A DNA stretch of 64,000 bases from Metabacillus flavus (GCF_018283675.1 NZ_JAGVRK010000001.1:3348001-3412000), one strand, 5' to 3'. Shown: positions 1-8,836, counted from the first letter of the stretch. Notes: generated from the letters alone by a model not told the origin. A program made the numbers and translations.

Positions 1-450
1 AATCGCATGTCCGATATCCCCTGTACGGTTGCCGGCAATGGCTTGTTCGATCCCTTTATCCAGCGACGTTTTTGTAACATGCATAAGTCTTGAAGACTCA
101 TCATCCAACTCCCCAACAGCATAAGACCATGCAGAGTCAGCAAGGCCTCCATTTAAATTAACCACCATATCAATCGTGACGATATCCCCGCTCTTAAGTT
201 CTTTTTTACTTGGAAATCCGTGACAGATTTCATCATTCACGGACGCACACGTTGCAAATGGATAGCCATGGTAGCCCTTCTGCTCAGGAGTAGCCCCATT
301 GCTTTTCAGAAACTTTTCCACAAAGGTATCAATTTCAAGTGTTGTAATCCCTGGCCGGATCATCATGGCAATCTCTTTATGGGTTTCGGCTAAAAGTCTC
401 CCTGCTTCATGCATGAGTTCTATTTCTCTCTTACTTTTTAACTGAATCAT
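1..450 (-). CDS. map: Methionine aminopeptidase, type I (5' part of gene only)
   Basis: This gene encodes the enzyme that removes the initiator methionine from nascent proteins in the cytosol; it is a dinuclear metalloprotease of the pita-bread fold. The first 150 codons lie in the window and the rest runs off the left edge. The visible part has the family N-terminus (MIQLKSKREIELMHEAG), the GITTLEID segment, the GYHGYPFATCASVNDEICHG stretch that carries the substrate-binding His, and the first metal-ligand region (GDIVTIDM, with a downstream ADSAWSYAVG). The start is the ATG at 450, preceded by GGAG seven bases away. A TATAAT box lies at 471-476 on the same strand with no clear -35. Identity is secure; only completeness is unknown. 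Confidence 0.93.
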   Translation of the reverse strand, partial: MIQLKSKREIELMHEAGRLLAETHKEIAMMIRPGITTLEIDTFVEKFLKSNGATPEQKGYHGYPFATCASVNDEICHGFPSKKELKSGDIVTIDMVVNLNGGLADSAWSYAVGELDDESSRLMHVTKTSLDKGIEQAIAGNRTGDIGHAI

Positions 451-895
451 CTTAACGCTCCTAACCGATCATTATATCCTGCTTATAAACGATACCATAT
501 TACAGTTTGGAAGAGCGAACCTCCTGCACTTTTTATCGTTAGTTTTAACAGCAGCTTCTTCTGAAAATCCCTTATTAGCCTATATGTGCGGCTTCATCAA
601 TAAACCATTTCCAAGCCAAATATGTCGTCTCAAAGTTCTCCCTTTTAGCATGTGTATCTCCAGCATTTATTTATACGCGTATCATTCTGATTTGGTGTCC
701 TATTTTGTTCATGTACCTTTTTAACAGGCAGTTGGAGCGCATATAAACTATCTTAAAATAAAAAATGAGATACATATTTTATCTTAATTTCCGAAAGAAA
801 ATATTTCCTATTCGTGTGTTAACAGGTTTTAGTTATATCATTTTAGGCTATGTATATCCTAAACACAAACTTAGATTAATAAGGGAGAGATTCTT
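451..895. other. Intergenic region between divergent map and SDR gene
   Basis: This 445-base gap contains no convincing gene. It holds the probable map promoter (TATAAT on the minus strand at 471-476). About 40 bases before the SDR start codon there is a TTTAGG/CCTAAA inverted repeat around a 10-base centre (about 852-873), a possible operator. No terminator-like hairpin was seen. Confidence 0.4.
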
Positions 896-1681
896 ATGTC
901 AGAAAAACGTCCGCTTGCATTAATTACTGGAGCTTCCTCCGGTCTTGGCCTTGAGCTATCCAAACAATTTGCCCAGAACGGTTATGATCTGGCCATATCA
1001 GGATCAAGCGACCGAATTTTTGAAGCAGCAGAAGTCATTCGCGGCCTTGGAGCTAACGCTTATCCCCATCAGGCAGACGCGGCCTCATACGATGGTGTTG
1101 AAAGCTTCTGGACCTTTGTGAAAGAATTAAACCGGCCGGTTGAAGCAGCTGTCCTAAACGTTGGAATTGGACTTGGAGGGGCATTTGCGGACACCGATCT
1201 CGAAGAAGAGCTTAAGCTGATTTCCATCAACATTACAGGTACGGTTCACATGGCAAAACGCGTGGTTAAACATATGATTCCAAATGGCCGCGGTAAAATT
1301 CTAGTGGTCTCATCCATTGCTGCAACTCTTCCAACCCCATATGAGACTGTATATGGACCTTCTAAGGCATTTGGTTTTCTATTTGCAGAATCGCTGCGTG
1401 AAGAACTGCGCGAAACAGGCGTTACGGTCACTGCCATCCTTCCAGGGCCGACGGATACAAATTTCCACTCTAACGCAGGAATGGGCTCAAGCGAAATCGG
1501 TTCTTCAAAGAAAAACGATAAAGAGCTCGTAGCCAGACAGGGCTTCGAAGCACTAATGAACGATGTAGATCACGTTGTTGGCGGAGATGAAGCAACAAAA
1601 CAGGAGGCAATGGAAAATCGAAGTACCCCAGAGCCAGAGAAGGCCGCCCGCCATGCAAAACGGGCACGCCTGCAAAACTAA
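896..1681 (+). CDS. Short-chain dehydrogenase/reductase (SDR)
   Basis: A classical SDR oxidoreductase of 261 residues, probably cytosolic and NAD(P)H-dependent. The cofactor glycine motif TGASSGLG is at residues 11-18, the structural NVG (in place of NAG) at 88-90, the catalytic Ser at 140 (VVSSIA) and the Tyr153-x3-Lys157 pair (YGPSK). The PGPTDT segment after beta-6 is typical of the family. The C-terminal 25 residues are rich in charged residues and look like an unstructured tail. The ATG has GGGAGAG eight bases upstream. The gene appears monocistronic, closed by the hairpin at 1814. The substrate cannot be inferred. Confidence 0.85.
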   Translation: MSEKRPLALITGASSGLGLELSKQFAQNGYDLAISGSSDRIFEAAEVIRGLGANAYPHQADAASYDGVESFWTFVKELNRPVEAAVLNVGIGLGGAFADTDLEEELKLISINITGTVHMAKRVVKHMIPNGRGKILVVSSIAATLPTPYETVYGPSKAFGFLFAESLREELRETGVTVTAILPGPTDTNFHSNAGMGSSEIGSSKKNDKELVARQGFEALMNDVDHVVGGDEATKQEAMENRSTPEPEKAARHAKRARLQN

Positions 1682-1813
1682 AGGAGGATTTACTATCAGC
1701 GGGTTAACGGGACAGCGGAGTTATTTCTCAGAAAAAGGAAATCACTGGTCCTAAAAGTTATTAGCTGAAAAGTTGCAAATACAGAAGAGATAAAGTTAAA
1801 AGGAACTGCTGCT

Positions 1814-1847
1814 CACCTCCAAGTCTTAAAGTTGGAGGTGATTTTTC
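1814..1847 (+). terminator. Rho-independent terminator after SDR gene
   Basis: A perfect 9-bp stem (CACCTCCAA at 1814-1822 with TTGGAGGTG at 1832-1840) around a 9-base loop is followed by ATTTTT. It lies just upstream of the DUF4003 gene and argues against starting that gene at the TTG at 1832, which is inside the hairpin. Confidence 0.85.
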
Positions 1848-1909
1848 ATTCATTGGAACTTTTTTTATCTTTATCCGTATTACTGGCAGAACGAATGGAG
1901 GGAAGCGCT

Positions 1910-2905
1910 ATGGAACATGTTCAGCACAAACTGGATCAATACAGTCATATCTTTCTACTGCTAAAAGATGAATTGAAATGGAAGGTCTCTGACCAGAGAA
2001 TTTTAATGATGGCCGCTTCTATTTATGCTGTTTCCAATCGGCCTTTCAACCTTCCGCACTATCTCAATATATGTGATTATATGAAAGCTTACAGCGGAAT
2101 GTTTTCTCCATATAAATCCTACCACCGCTTCATCACAGCTGCTATCCTTGACACAAGGTACGAAGATCCCTTTTCCAAATTTGACGAAATGAATCGGATA
2201 CACGATGAATTTGTAAAGGCCGGGTTTCGAAAGGGAATCTTTACTTATATCTCTGCATTGGCATTCATGGGCACAAATACTCCAGAAGAGAGAATCCATG
2301 AAAAAGCCGCAAAAGCGCATACCATTTACTCCTATATGAAGGACCAGCATTTTTTTCTTACATCTGCAAGTGACTATCCGCTTGCTGTTCTTCTCGCTGA
2401 AGGAGAGGAACGGTCAGAGGACATTGTAGGGTTAATGGAATCTTATTATGACCAGCTGAACCGAAGCGGTTTTAAAAAAGGCAATGAACTGCAATTTTTA
2501 AGTCATATTCTATCTCTAGCAGGTGCAGCAGGTTCTCAAAACTTAGTGGACCGCTGTGTTCAAACCGCTTACACACTGGAGAATCACGGCTTTAGATTAA
2601 AAAGAAAAAACTATCCGGAAATCGGTCTGCTTTCTTTAATTGACAGTCAAAGCTCGGATATAGAAAACCTTGCAAGTGCCATTAGCCAGCTGAATGCTGC
2701 AAAACATTTTAAATGGAATAAAGAAATGAACTTCACGGTAGCCGTCCATCTAATTGCCAGTGAACGCTTGGAAAACACAACCTTGCTCGGAACCGGATTT
2801 TATACTTCCATCGAAATCATGATGCAAGCTCAGCAAGCCGCTATGATTGCCGTAGTTGCAAGCTCAGCCACCTCTGTCTCTGACGGCGGCGGGGGCGGAG
2901 AATAA
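1910..2905 (+). CDS. DUF4003 family protein
   Basis: A predicted cytosolic helical protein of 331 residues of the DUF4003 type found in Bacilli; its function is unknown. The ATG at 1910 is chosen because GGAGG lies 7-8 bases upstream, whereas the longer frame (from 1832) overlaps a terminator. The C-terminus is low complexity, ending in a Ser-rich stretch and GGGGGE. The cupin gene begins ten bases after its stop with its own ribosome binding site, so the two are probably one transcript. No signal peptide, membrane segment or catalytic motif could be recognised. Confidence 0.7.
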   Translation: MEHVQHKLDQYSHIFLLLKDELKWKVSDQRILMMAASIYAVSNRPFNLPHYLNICDYMKAYSGMFSPYKSYHRFITAAILDTRYEDPFSKFDEMNRIHDEFVKAGFRKGIFTYISALAFMGTNTPEERIHEKAAKAHTIYSYMKDQHFFLTSASDYPLAVLLAEGEERSEDIVGLMESYYDQLNRSGFKKGNELQFLSHILSLAGAAGSQNLVDRCVQTAYTLENHGFRLKRKNYPEIGLLSLIDSQSSDIENLASAISQLNAAKHFKWNKEMNFTVAVHLIASERLENTTLLGTGFYTSIEIMMQAQQAAMIAVVASSATSVSDGGGGGE

Positions 2906-2914
2906 GGAGGAGAA

Positions 2915-3430
2915 ATGATGAATCCCTTTGAAAATCGAATCGAAACTCTCCATTTCAAAAGGAGCGGAATGATACCAAACCACCCATCCTTTCCCGTACT
3001 TGTATATAAAGGACCAATCCTTGAACATGCCAGCAAGATTGAAGAACTGTTTAACCGGAATAATTGGCTGAACAGCTGGAGAAACGGTATTTTTCCTTAT
3101 CATCATTACCACAGCAATTCTCACGAGGTACTTGGTGTGATTTCAGGTTATGCCGAGGTGCGGATCGGAGGAGAAGATGGACAAGACATAATGATTCAAA
3201 CAGGAGATGTTATCGTTCTCCCTGCTGGAACCGGCCACAAAAAACTCTCATCCTCCGCCGATTTTAAAGTGGCAGGAGCTTATCCTGAAGGAATGAACCC
3301 TGATCAATACTCAGAAAACGACCCTCTTCTTCAAGAAGCCATCGACTGTATTCAATCCGTTCCCATTCCAGTTCAGGACCCGGTAACGGGAGGGAACGGA
3401 CCACTTCATGAGCATTGGAAAAACAAATAA
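2915..3430 (+). CDS. Cupin-domain protein, YjlB-like
   Basis: A single-domain cupin of 171 residues resembling Bacillus YjlB. Cupin motif 1 is visible as HHYHSNSHEVLGV (residues 63-75; candidate metal ligands His64, His66 and Glu71) and motif 2 as GDVIVLPAGTGHK, with His108 as the fourth ligand. It is probably a cytosolic metal-binding enzyme or small-ligand binder, but the reaction is not known. The ribosome binding site AAGGAGG directly follows the stop of the DUF4003 gene. Two consecutive ATG codons (2915 and 2918) are both possible starts. Confidence 0.85.
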   Translation: MMNPFENRIETLHFKRSGMIPNHPSFPVLVYKGPILEHASKIEELFNRNNWLNSWRNGIFPYHHYHSNSHEVLGVISGYAEVRIGGEDGQDIMIQTGDVIVLPAGTGHKKLSSSADFKVAGAYPEGMNPDQYSENDPLLQEAIDCIQSVPIPVQDPVTGGNGPLHEHWKNK

Positions 3431-3435
3431 AAAAT

Positions 3436-3470
3436 GGCCTGCTTCCATTCAAACGAAGCAGGCCTTTTAT
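3436..3470. terminator. Bidirectional terminator between cupin and htrA-like gene
   Basis: A perfect 10-bp stem GGCCTGCTTC/GAAGCAGGCC (3436-3445 and 3455-3464) is followed by TTTT on the plus side and preceded by AAAA, giving a T-run on the minus side too. It can serve both convergent genes. Confidence 0.85.
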
Positions 3471-3498
3471 CTATTTAAGGGGGAAGGGTTTTGCCAAT

Positions 3499-4728
3499 CT
3501 ATTCTTGAGCAGTGAGCGTAAGAGTAGCCTCTTGCTTTTTGCCATCGCGATAAACCGTGACTTTCACCTTGTCGCCAATGGACTTGCTTTCATAAAGGTA
3601 CTTTCTCAGCTCACTGGAATTTTTCACTTTTTTACCATCCAGGGCAGTAATGACATCGCCTCTCTCAAGTCCTCCTTTTTCTGCCGGAGAACCCGATTGA
3701 ATTTTTTCCAGGTACACACCGGTAGTCATTCCTTCTGGAAGACCGAGCTGCTCGCTCGCAATTTGAGGCGGAATTTGCTCAATATCTCCAAGGGTAACCC
3801 CAAGGAACGGACGATCAATCTGTCCTTTCTCCATCAGCTGATTGGCAATCGGCATCACATCATTGCTTGGAATAGCAAATCCAAGACCCTCTACACCGTT
3901 CTGGCTGATTTTCAAGCTATTGATGCCAATGACCTCACCGTTCATATTGATAAGAGGGCCGCCGCTGTTTCCCGGATTAATGGCCGCATCCGTTTGAAGA
4001 ACGTTTAATTCCCAAGGTCCTTTCGACGTATCGATTTGGATGCTCCGGTCCGTTCCGCTAATAATTCCTTCCGTTACAGTGCGGGAGAACTCAATGCCAA
4101 GCGGATTCCCGATCGCAATCACCTTCTCGCCAGCACGAAGCTTAGAGGAATCACCGATTGGCGCCATACCCGGAGCCTCATCCGCATTAATGCGAAGAAC
4201 AGCCAAATCTGTTAAAGGATCTGCTCCAACCAGCTCTCCCTTTGCCTTTTTCCCATTAGATAAGGAAACGTCAAGCGACTGTGCCCCTTCAACCACGTGA
4301 TTATTCGTCAAGATAAAGGCATCCTTACCATCCTTCTTAAAGATTACACCGGAGCCCGTACTGCTTTCCTGAGCCGTATCACTAAAGCTCTGCTGACTTT
4401 GCTGCAAATTCGCAATTCCCACAATTGCAGGAGATAAATTCTCCGCCACATCCGCAACATTCGTAGAATTGCTCACCGTTTGCACATTCGCTGATTTGGA
4501 AGCACTTTGTGAAGCAGTTTGCTCATTCGGAGCTGATTGCACAGCCGGCGATTCCTGCTGCTTATCAAGCATCGGATAAACCCCAAGAACAATCATCCCT
4601 CCGACCACACCGCTCGTTATCGAAGAAAGAACCGGCTTCCAGCGGCTGGGCTTGGATGGTTTCTTTCCACCCTCAAAGCGGCTCGAAGATTCCTGATTAT
4701 GATTTGAATGCTCGTCATAGTAACCCAT
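3499..4728 (-). CDS. HtrA/DegP-family membrane-anchored serine protease
   Basis: A surface quality-control protease that degrades misfolded exported proteins. The 409-residue product has a short hydrophilic N-terminus, one membrane segment at about 33-54, a Ser/Gln-rich linker, a trypsin-like domain and one C-terminal PDZ domain (about 311-406). The catalytic triad is visible: His144 (TNNHVVEG), Asp174 (LTDLAV) and Ser255 (PGNSGGPL). The start ATG at 4728 has GGGAGG eight bases upstream; a longer frame with a GTG start at 4755 has no such site. The sequence resembles HtrA/HtrB/YyxA of B. subtilis but I cannot choose among these paralogues. Confidence 0.93.
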   Translation of the reverse strand: MGYYDEHSNHNQESSSRFEGGKKPSKPSRWKPVLSSITSGVVGGMIVLGVYPMLDKQQESPAVQSAPNEQTASQSASKSANVQTVSNSTNVADVAENLSPAIVGIANLQQSQQSFSDTAQESSTGSGVIFKKDGKDAFILTNNHVVEGAQSLDVSLSNGKKAKGELVGADPLTDLAVLRINADEAPGMAPIGDSSKLRAGEKVIAIGNPLGIEFSRTVTEGIISGTDRSIQIDTSKGPWELNVLQTDAAINPGNSGGPLINMNGEVIGINSLKISQNGVEGLGFAIPSNDVMPIANQLMEKGQIDRPFLGVTLGDIEQIPPQIASEQLGLPEGMTTGVYLEKIQSGSPAEKGGLERGDVITALDGKKVKNSSELRKYLYESKSIGDKVKVTVYRDGKKQEATLTLTAQE

Positions 4729-4827
4729 TATGAATTCCTCCCTCACGTTATTCACTCGATCATCTTTGCTGATGTCTTAATCTTATAAGAAGATTTTGGT
4801 AAGAGAATGAGAGAATGATGTGAAATT

Positions 4828-5210
4828 ATGAGAAAAGCGGAGGGCGCTTGGTCATGCCGACTGGGACATTGGAGCCCCCGACCGAGAGGCGTTCTTTGCC
4901 TCGACCGAGGGGGCGAAATGGCTCTGCGGCATAGCGCCCGGAGCTGGACAATGAGAAAAGCGGAGGGCGCTTGGTCATGCCGACTGGGACATTGGAGCCC
5001 CCGACCGAGAGGCGTTCTTTGCCTCGACCGAGGGGGCGAAATGGCTCTGCGGCATAGCGCCCGGAGCTGGACAATGAGAAAAGCGGAGGGCGCTTGGTCA
5101 TGCCGACTGGGACATTGGAGCCCCCGACCGAGAGGCGTTCTTTGCCTCGACCGAGGGGGAATGGCTCTGCGGCATAGCGCCCGGAGCTGGACAATGAGAA
5201 AAGCGGAGGC
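4828..5210. repeat. Three tandem copies of a 123-bp palindromic intergenic element plus a remnant
   Basis: Copies start at 4828, 4951 and 5074 (123, 123 and 120 bp; the third lacks three bases), and a fourth remnant of about 17 bp starts at 5194. Each unit begins ATGAGAAAAGCGGAGG. It can fold into one long hairpin: GGCGCT with AGCGCC, ATGCCG with CGGCAT, GAGCC with GGCTC, GCCCCC with GGGGGC, and an inner AGGC/GCCT. All three frames on both strands are open by chance of composition; these are not genes. The near identity of the copies implies recent amplification or ongoing homogenisation. Confidence 0.9.
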
Positions 5211-5362
5211 GGCTTCTAGTAAGGATGTTCTGCTAAAGGCGCGACGTCCTGTCACAACGCAGAACTGACCTGCCTCGTGCTGCGGCCTCCGTGAGAGACG
5301 GTGAGCTGAAAGAGAGATGGCGGAGTTCATGCCTTGAGGTATAAACCCAAAAAATACAAACA
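5211..5362. other. Non-coding sequence after the repeat block
   Basis: This is GC-rich sequence continuing from the truncated fourth repeat copy. It has the look of another intergenic repeat family but no second copy was seen in the window. No gene can be supported. Confidence 0.4.
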
Positions 5363-5390
5363 AAATCCCGCCGAATAGCCAGCGGGATTC
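5363..5390 (-). terminator. Terminator of sortase gene
   Basis: The stem AATCCCGC (5364-5371) with GCGGGATT (5382-5389), read on the minus strand, is followed by TTGTTTG. It lies six bases past the sortase stop codon. Confidence 0.8.
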
Positions 5391-5394
5391 TTTA

Positions 5395-6366
5395 TTATTT
5401 TTCAGTTGTCCATTTTGCAAAATGGGATTCCTGTCCGTAAATATCGACAGACGTGACGGAGTAGATGGAGCTCTCTGAATCAGGATCTAAATAATTTTTA
5501 CGGTCAAGAGAAGATACACTTCCCACTTGCTCCTTCGTTCCATTACTGTTCTTGCGATAGACACGGTATCCGATGATTTTTTCATCCCTGACCGCATGCC
5601 ATGAAACCAAGTTCCCTTTTACCTCCACTTTGGTAGGAGCTTCAGGGTTTTCCGCATTTGTTTCAATCTGTTTAACTAAATCGTCTCTGAGCTCCGTATA
5701 AACGACGAGACGTTCTTCATGAGTTCGGTTAGAGCGGTCAAATGTTCCTGTACAAGTAATTAAATTTAAATTCCGTCTGCTTGTACTCCCAAAAATATCA
5801 TCTAGAGGGGCTTTATCACGCGGATAGCTTACCTTGTTTTTCACAATAAAAACAAGCTCTTTTCCCTGATTGTCCTTCACTTTAATTTCGTCGCCTTTTT
5901 CAAGCTTCTTAAGGTTGTAAAAGACAGCCGGACCGGTCTTATTATCTACATGACCTGCTAAAACGGCGTTTCCTTCATTACCCACCTTCGTTCCCGGTTC
6001 AAACCAGCCGATATTATTATCATCTTTCGGAACATCCATCTGACCGCTCGGAAGGGTTCCTACACTTTCAATACTGCCCGAGACATTGATTTTAGGAATT
6101 TCCACCTTCACCGGCTCCAATCCTTTAAAGGCGGAGGTCAATCCGTTCATGGATTCAATTTGCTCTTTGATTCTTGGAAACTCCTTATTAAGAGGAAGCT
6201 TCGTCTTTATCACAGCTGGCGCTGCATCTTTCTTTTCTTCTGTCTTTCTCTCATCCTGCGTTGCATTAACCGCTGGTTCTTGGTTATTTAAGAAAAAATA
6301 ATCAGCTGCACTATAAATGAATAGGGTGAACAGTCCTACATAAACAATTGAGAGGAACCATTTCAC
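5395..6366 (-). CDS. Sortase, class F-like, with C-terminal Fn3-like extension
   Basis: A transpeptidase that would cleave a sorting motif in a secreted protein and attach it to the cell wall. The 323-residue protein has an N-terminal membrane anchor (about 4-26), a linker, the sortase barrel (about 88-230) with His139 (AGHVD), Cys205 (LITCTG) and Arg219 (ERLVVYTEL), and an extra module of about 80 residues (about 243-323) whose IIGYRVYRK and SSIYSVTSVD segments resemble a fibronectin type III fold. GTG is the start, with GGAGG seven bases upstream. The gene follows that of a protein with an MPKTG sorting signal on the same strand, so that protein is the likely substrate. The class assignment is by motif resemblance only. 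Confidence 0.88.
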   Translation of the reverse strand: MKWFLSIVYVGLFTLFIYSAADYFFLNNQEPAVNATQDERKTEEKKDAAPAVIKTKLPLNKEFPRIKEQIESMNGLTSAFKGLEPVKVEIPKINVSGSIESVGTLPSGQMDVPKDDNNIGWFEPGTKVGNEGNAVLAGHVDNKTGPAVFYNLKKLEKGDEIKVKDNQGKELVFIVKNKVSYPRDKAPLDDIFGSTSRRNLNLITCTGTFDRSNRTHEERLVVYTELRDDLVKQIETNAENPEAPTKVEVKGNLVSWHAVRDEKIIGYRVYRKNSNGTKEQVGSVSSLDRKNYLDPDSESSIYSVTSVDIYGQESHFAKWTTEK

Positions 6367-6403
6367 GAAAACACCTCCGCTTCAAAAGAATAGATATCAT
6401 AGG

Positions 6404-6436
6404 AAAAAGAAGAGAAGGAGTTCTCTTCTTTTTTTC
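6404..6436. terminator. Hairpin between surface-protein gene and sortase gene
   Basis: The stem GAAGAGAA (6409-6416) with TTCTCTTC (6421-6428) has T-runs on both strands. On the minus strand it sits between the substrate gene and the sortase gene, so it may act as a partial terminator giving more substrate than enzyme. Confidence 0.65.
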
Positions 6437-6450
6437 CTATCCCCGGTCTA

Positions 6451-7788
6451 TTACTTATTCATTGCTCTTTTACGAATAACTAATCCGCCAGTTAGAGCTA
6501 GAATTCCAGCAAGTGCAGCATACATCATGTATTGAGACTGATCATTTGCTGTACCGCCCATACCTGTTTTAGGCATATCAGAAGGCATATTTTCTGCCAT
6601 GAATTTGTCTGGCATTTGTTTTACGATTGCTCCGCCAAGTGCTTCACCTACACCGTACATGTAAGCATATCCTTCACGGAATGAAGCTGTACTTGTGTCA
6701 TAATCTTTTGCTGCATAGCTATCAAACGTTTTGATGACTGTGTCTTCATGTTCTTTTACTGCTGCTTGAGCATCTGCAGTAGGAAGGTTTTCTTCCGTTG
6801 CTGCACCAAGGAATGCACCAAATTCTTTAGAGAACATGCTTAGAGATTCTTTAGCTGCTTTTACTTTTTCTTCATCGCCTTGTGCAGCCGCTGCAGCTAG
6901 ATCAGCTTGTGCTGTGATGTGTTTAGACTGCCATACTTTTTCAAATTGTGCTCCGCCTTCTTCACCATAAATTGAAGCGATGGCTGCTTTGAAATCAGCT
7001 GTGTGCATATCTTCAGCCCAAGTTGCGAAATCGTAATCTTTTGCTCCATCAAAGCCTTTTTGCATACCCATTGCGGCGAGTGCAAAGTGCTCAGAAGCAA
7101 GCATATTCAGGTTAGATCTTAAGTCAGCTGCCGGTGTATCTGCTTTAGAGTTTTCGAATTTTTCAGGCATTTGAGAAACGATTGCTGTAGATAATGCTTT
7201 AGAGATGACAAACATCCGTGCATAACCTTCGCGGAAAGCTGTGTATGATGCTTCATAATCACCTTTTACATGCATATCGAATGCTTTCATTACATCATCT
7301 TCATGTGCACGAAGAGCTTCGTTTGCTGCTGCTTCAGGAAGTTTTCCTTCAGTAGCTGTTCCAAGGAATTTAGCGAAGTTGTCAACAAATTCCTGAACTT
7401 CAGCTTCAGCTGCTTTGCGCGCTTCAGCATCTCCGCTTTTCGCTGCTTCGACTAGAGAGTCTGTGTATGTGTTATGACCAAGGAAAATTTCTTCAAACTG
7501 TGCTGCGCCTTCTTTACCGTAAATGGATTCAATGGCTGGCGTCATATCTTTTGCATTTTGATTTAGTGCTGCTTGTACTTGTTCTGCATCAGCAGCTCCG
7601 TCATATTTCTTCGTCATGGACATTACTGCTAAAACAAAGTGCTCGGATAACAGCTGGTCCAAAGTCGATCTAAGATCTGCTGCTGGTGTTGACACCGTCG
7701 GCTGTGCCTTTTCTCCTGCGGCCATAGCCATAGTCGGGATAAAAAGCAGTAAAGCCATCATCATTATTAGTATTCTTTTCATATTCAT
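6451..7788 (-). CDS. Secreted, wall-anchored protein with duplicated domain and MPKTG sorting signal
   Basis: A 445-residue exported protein. It has a signal peptide ending near AMAAG, two homologous domains of about 185 residues (each starting with TPAADLRS and containing an SEHFxLAxMxM segment, an E-G-x-A-QFE segment and an FREGYA segment), then the sorting signal MPKTG, a hydrophobic stretch and the RKRAMNK tail. It is therefore a predicted sortase substrate anchored to peptidoglycan, and the next gene on the strand is a sortase. The function of the repeated domain is not recognised. The ATG at 7788 is preferred over an upstream GTG that overlaps the GGGAG ribosome site; another ATG lies two codons later. 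Confidence 0.85.
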   Translation of the reverse strand: MNMKRILIMMMALLLFIPTMAMAAGEKAQPTVSTPAADLRSTLDQLLSEHFVLAVMSMTKKYDGAADAEQVQAALNQNAKDMTPAIESIYGKEGAAQFEEIFLGHNTYTDSLVEAAKSGDAEARKAAEAEVQEFVDNFAKFLGTATEGKLPEAAANEALRAHEDDVMKAFDMHVKGDYEASYTAFREGYARMFVISKALSTAIVSQMPEKFENSKADTPAADLRSNLNMLASEHFALAAMGMQKGFDGAKDYDFATWAEDMHTADFKAAIASIYGEEGGAQFEKVWQSKHITAQADLAAAAAQGDEEKVKAAKESLSMFSKEFGAFLGAATEENLPTADAQAAVKEHEDTVIKTFDSYAAKDYDTSTASFREGYAYMYGVGEALGGAIVKQMPDKFMAENMPSDMPKTGMGGTANDQSQYMMYAALAGILALTGGLVIRKRAMNK

Positions 7789-7885
7789 ATAGCTATTCAC
7801 TCCCTTTTTTTTGTTTTACATATAGTAAACGGGACAGTTTACCTAATGGATCACTTTTTTTAAAATAAAGCTCTGTTAAACTTAG

Positions 7886-8020
7886 CTGTTGATTGCAGCT
7901 AGCAGGCGTTCGCTTTCCGCGGGGCGGGCTGCTTGAGCCTCCTCGCCGCTTTGCGCCTGCGGGGTCTCACCTGTCCCGCTGCTCCCGCAGGAGTCTCACG
8001 CCTTCCGCTCCTATCAACAG
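7886..8020. repeat. 135-bp palindromic intergenic element (copy A)
   Basis: The element has 8-bp perfect terminal inverted repeats (CTGTTGAT at 7886-7893, ATCAACAG at 8013-8020) and a GC-rich interior with CGCTTTCCGCGGGGCGGGC and GGGGTCTCACCTGTCCCGCT blocks. A related copy lies at 27396-27527 in the opposite orientation. The sequence style matches intergenic palindromes that are common in Bacillaceae genomes. No coding potential. Confidence 0.75.
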
Positions 8021-8074
8021 GTGTCAAAAAATCAACACCATGCTTTAACATAGCCAAAAATAAAAACAGATTTC

Positions 8075-8818
8075 TTATTGAAATCTGCTCTCAGACCAGG
8101 CTTTTCTTAGTGTATTTAGAAAAAGAAGATTCAGTTCTGCGGTGGGATCTGCGGGATTTTGTCTTAAAGATTCGGCGTATTCTCTCAATTCTTCCATTTC
8201 ACGGTGAATAAAAGCCTGCTTTTCTTTATTTAACAAAATGGGATCCGTGGAACCGGATTTCTTCATATTTATAAAAGGTGCCCAAACAGAAGATTCCATT
8301 GTGTTCGGAGGAAAAGTACCACGATCCCTAATCCAGCCTGCGCTTAGGATTGAACGAATAAGATTTAAAAGAGGCTTAATAGGTATCGCTTCTCCGCTGA
8401 TCTTCCTCTCATTTGCTGCGGCCATACTTAAATAGTGGAAAAGCGCCGGTTTTGGCTGAAAGTATGTGCGGTTCAATGAACGGAGCTCATGGGCAACGGA
8501 AAAACGATCCTCATAATACGTATCAGCATAGAGCCACTCCAGCAAGGACGGATTCGATTTCCTGAAAAGCCTTAGTGCCTTCGTCATTTCCCATCCGCTT
8601 ATATCCAGGTTATCGCTGACAGGCACCTCTATCACATCTCTTTCTTTGTCTATAGAAAGATACCATTCCGGACGGTGGATATAAATAAAGCGCACATCAT
8701 AATCGCTTTTAGCTGATGCGTAACCGAACGCGCGGCTTCCGGCTTCGACGGCGAAGCAGATTTTGACTTGGTGGGTGGATTGGATTTTTTGGAGGTGGGT
8801 GGGGATGTGGGTGTGCAT
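8075..8818 (-). CDS. Nucleotidyltransferase of the RlaP/YcgL family
   Basis: A 247-residue protein of the DNA polymerase beta superfamily, related to the proteins called RNA repair pathway nucleotidyltransferases (RlaP; YcgL in B. subtilis). The GSRAFG motif is at residues 27-32 and the metal-binding Asp pair SDYDVRF at 38-44 (Asp39, Asp41). The helical C-terminal half contains the conserved KSNPSLLEWL segment. Its physiological substrate is not known. The ATG is preceded by AAAGGGG. It stands alone between a repeat element and the NERD gene, 18 bases from the latter on the same strand, so co-transcription is possible. Confidence 0.85.
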   Translation of the reverse strand: MHTHIPTHLQKIQSTHQVKICFAVEAGSRAFGYASAKSDYDVRFIYIHRPEWYLSIDKERDVIEVPVSDNLDISGWEMTKALRLFRKSNPSLLEWLYADTYYEDRFSVAHELRSLNRTYFQPKPALFHYLSMAAANERKISGEAIPIKPLLNLIRSILSAGWIRDRGTFPPNTMESSVWAPFINMKKSGSTDPILLNKEKQAFIHREMEELREYAESLRQNPADPTAELNLLFLNTLRKAWSESRFQ

Positions 8819-8836
8819 ACTCTTAAACCCCTTTCA

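Noticed and set aside
1682-1755. Possible mini-gene after the first SDR, because AAGGAGG follows its stop codon
   Set aside because: There is no ATG, GTG or TTG at proper distance, only ATC, and the frame is 19 codons. It may be the relic of a lost start.
4752-5420. Long open frames through the tandem repeats on both strands, encoding repetitive proteins
   Set aside because: All are open because the 123-bp unit is a multiple of three and GC-rich. They lack ribosome sites, both strands are equally open and the unit is a hairpin element.
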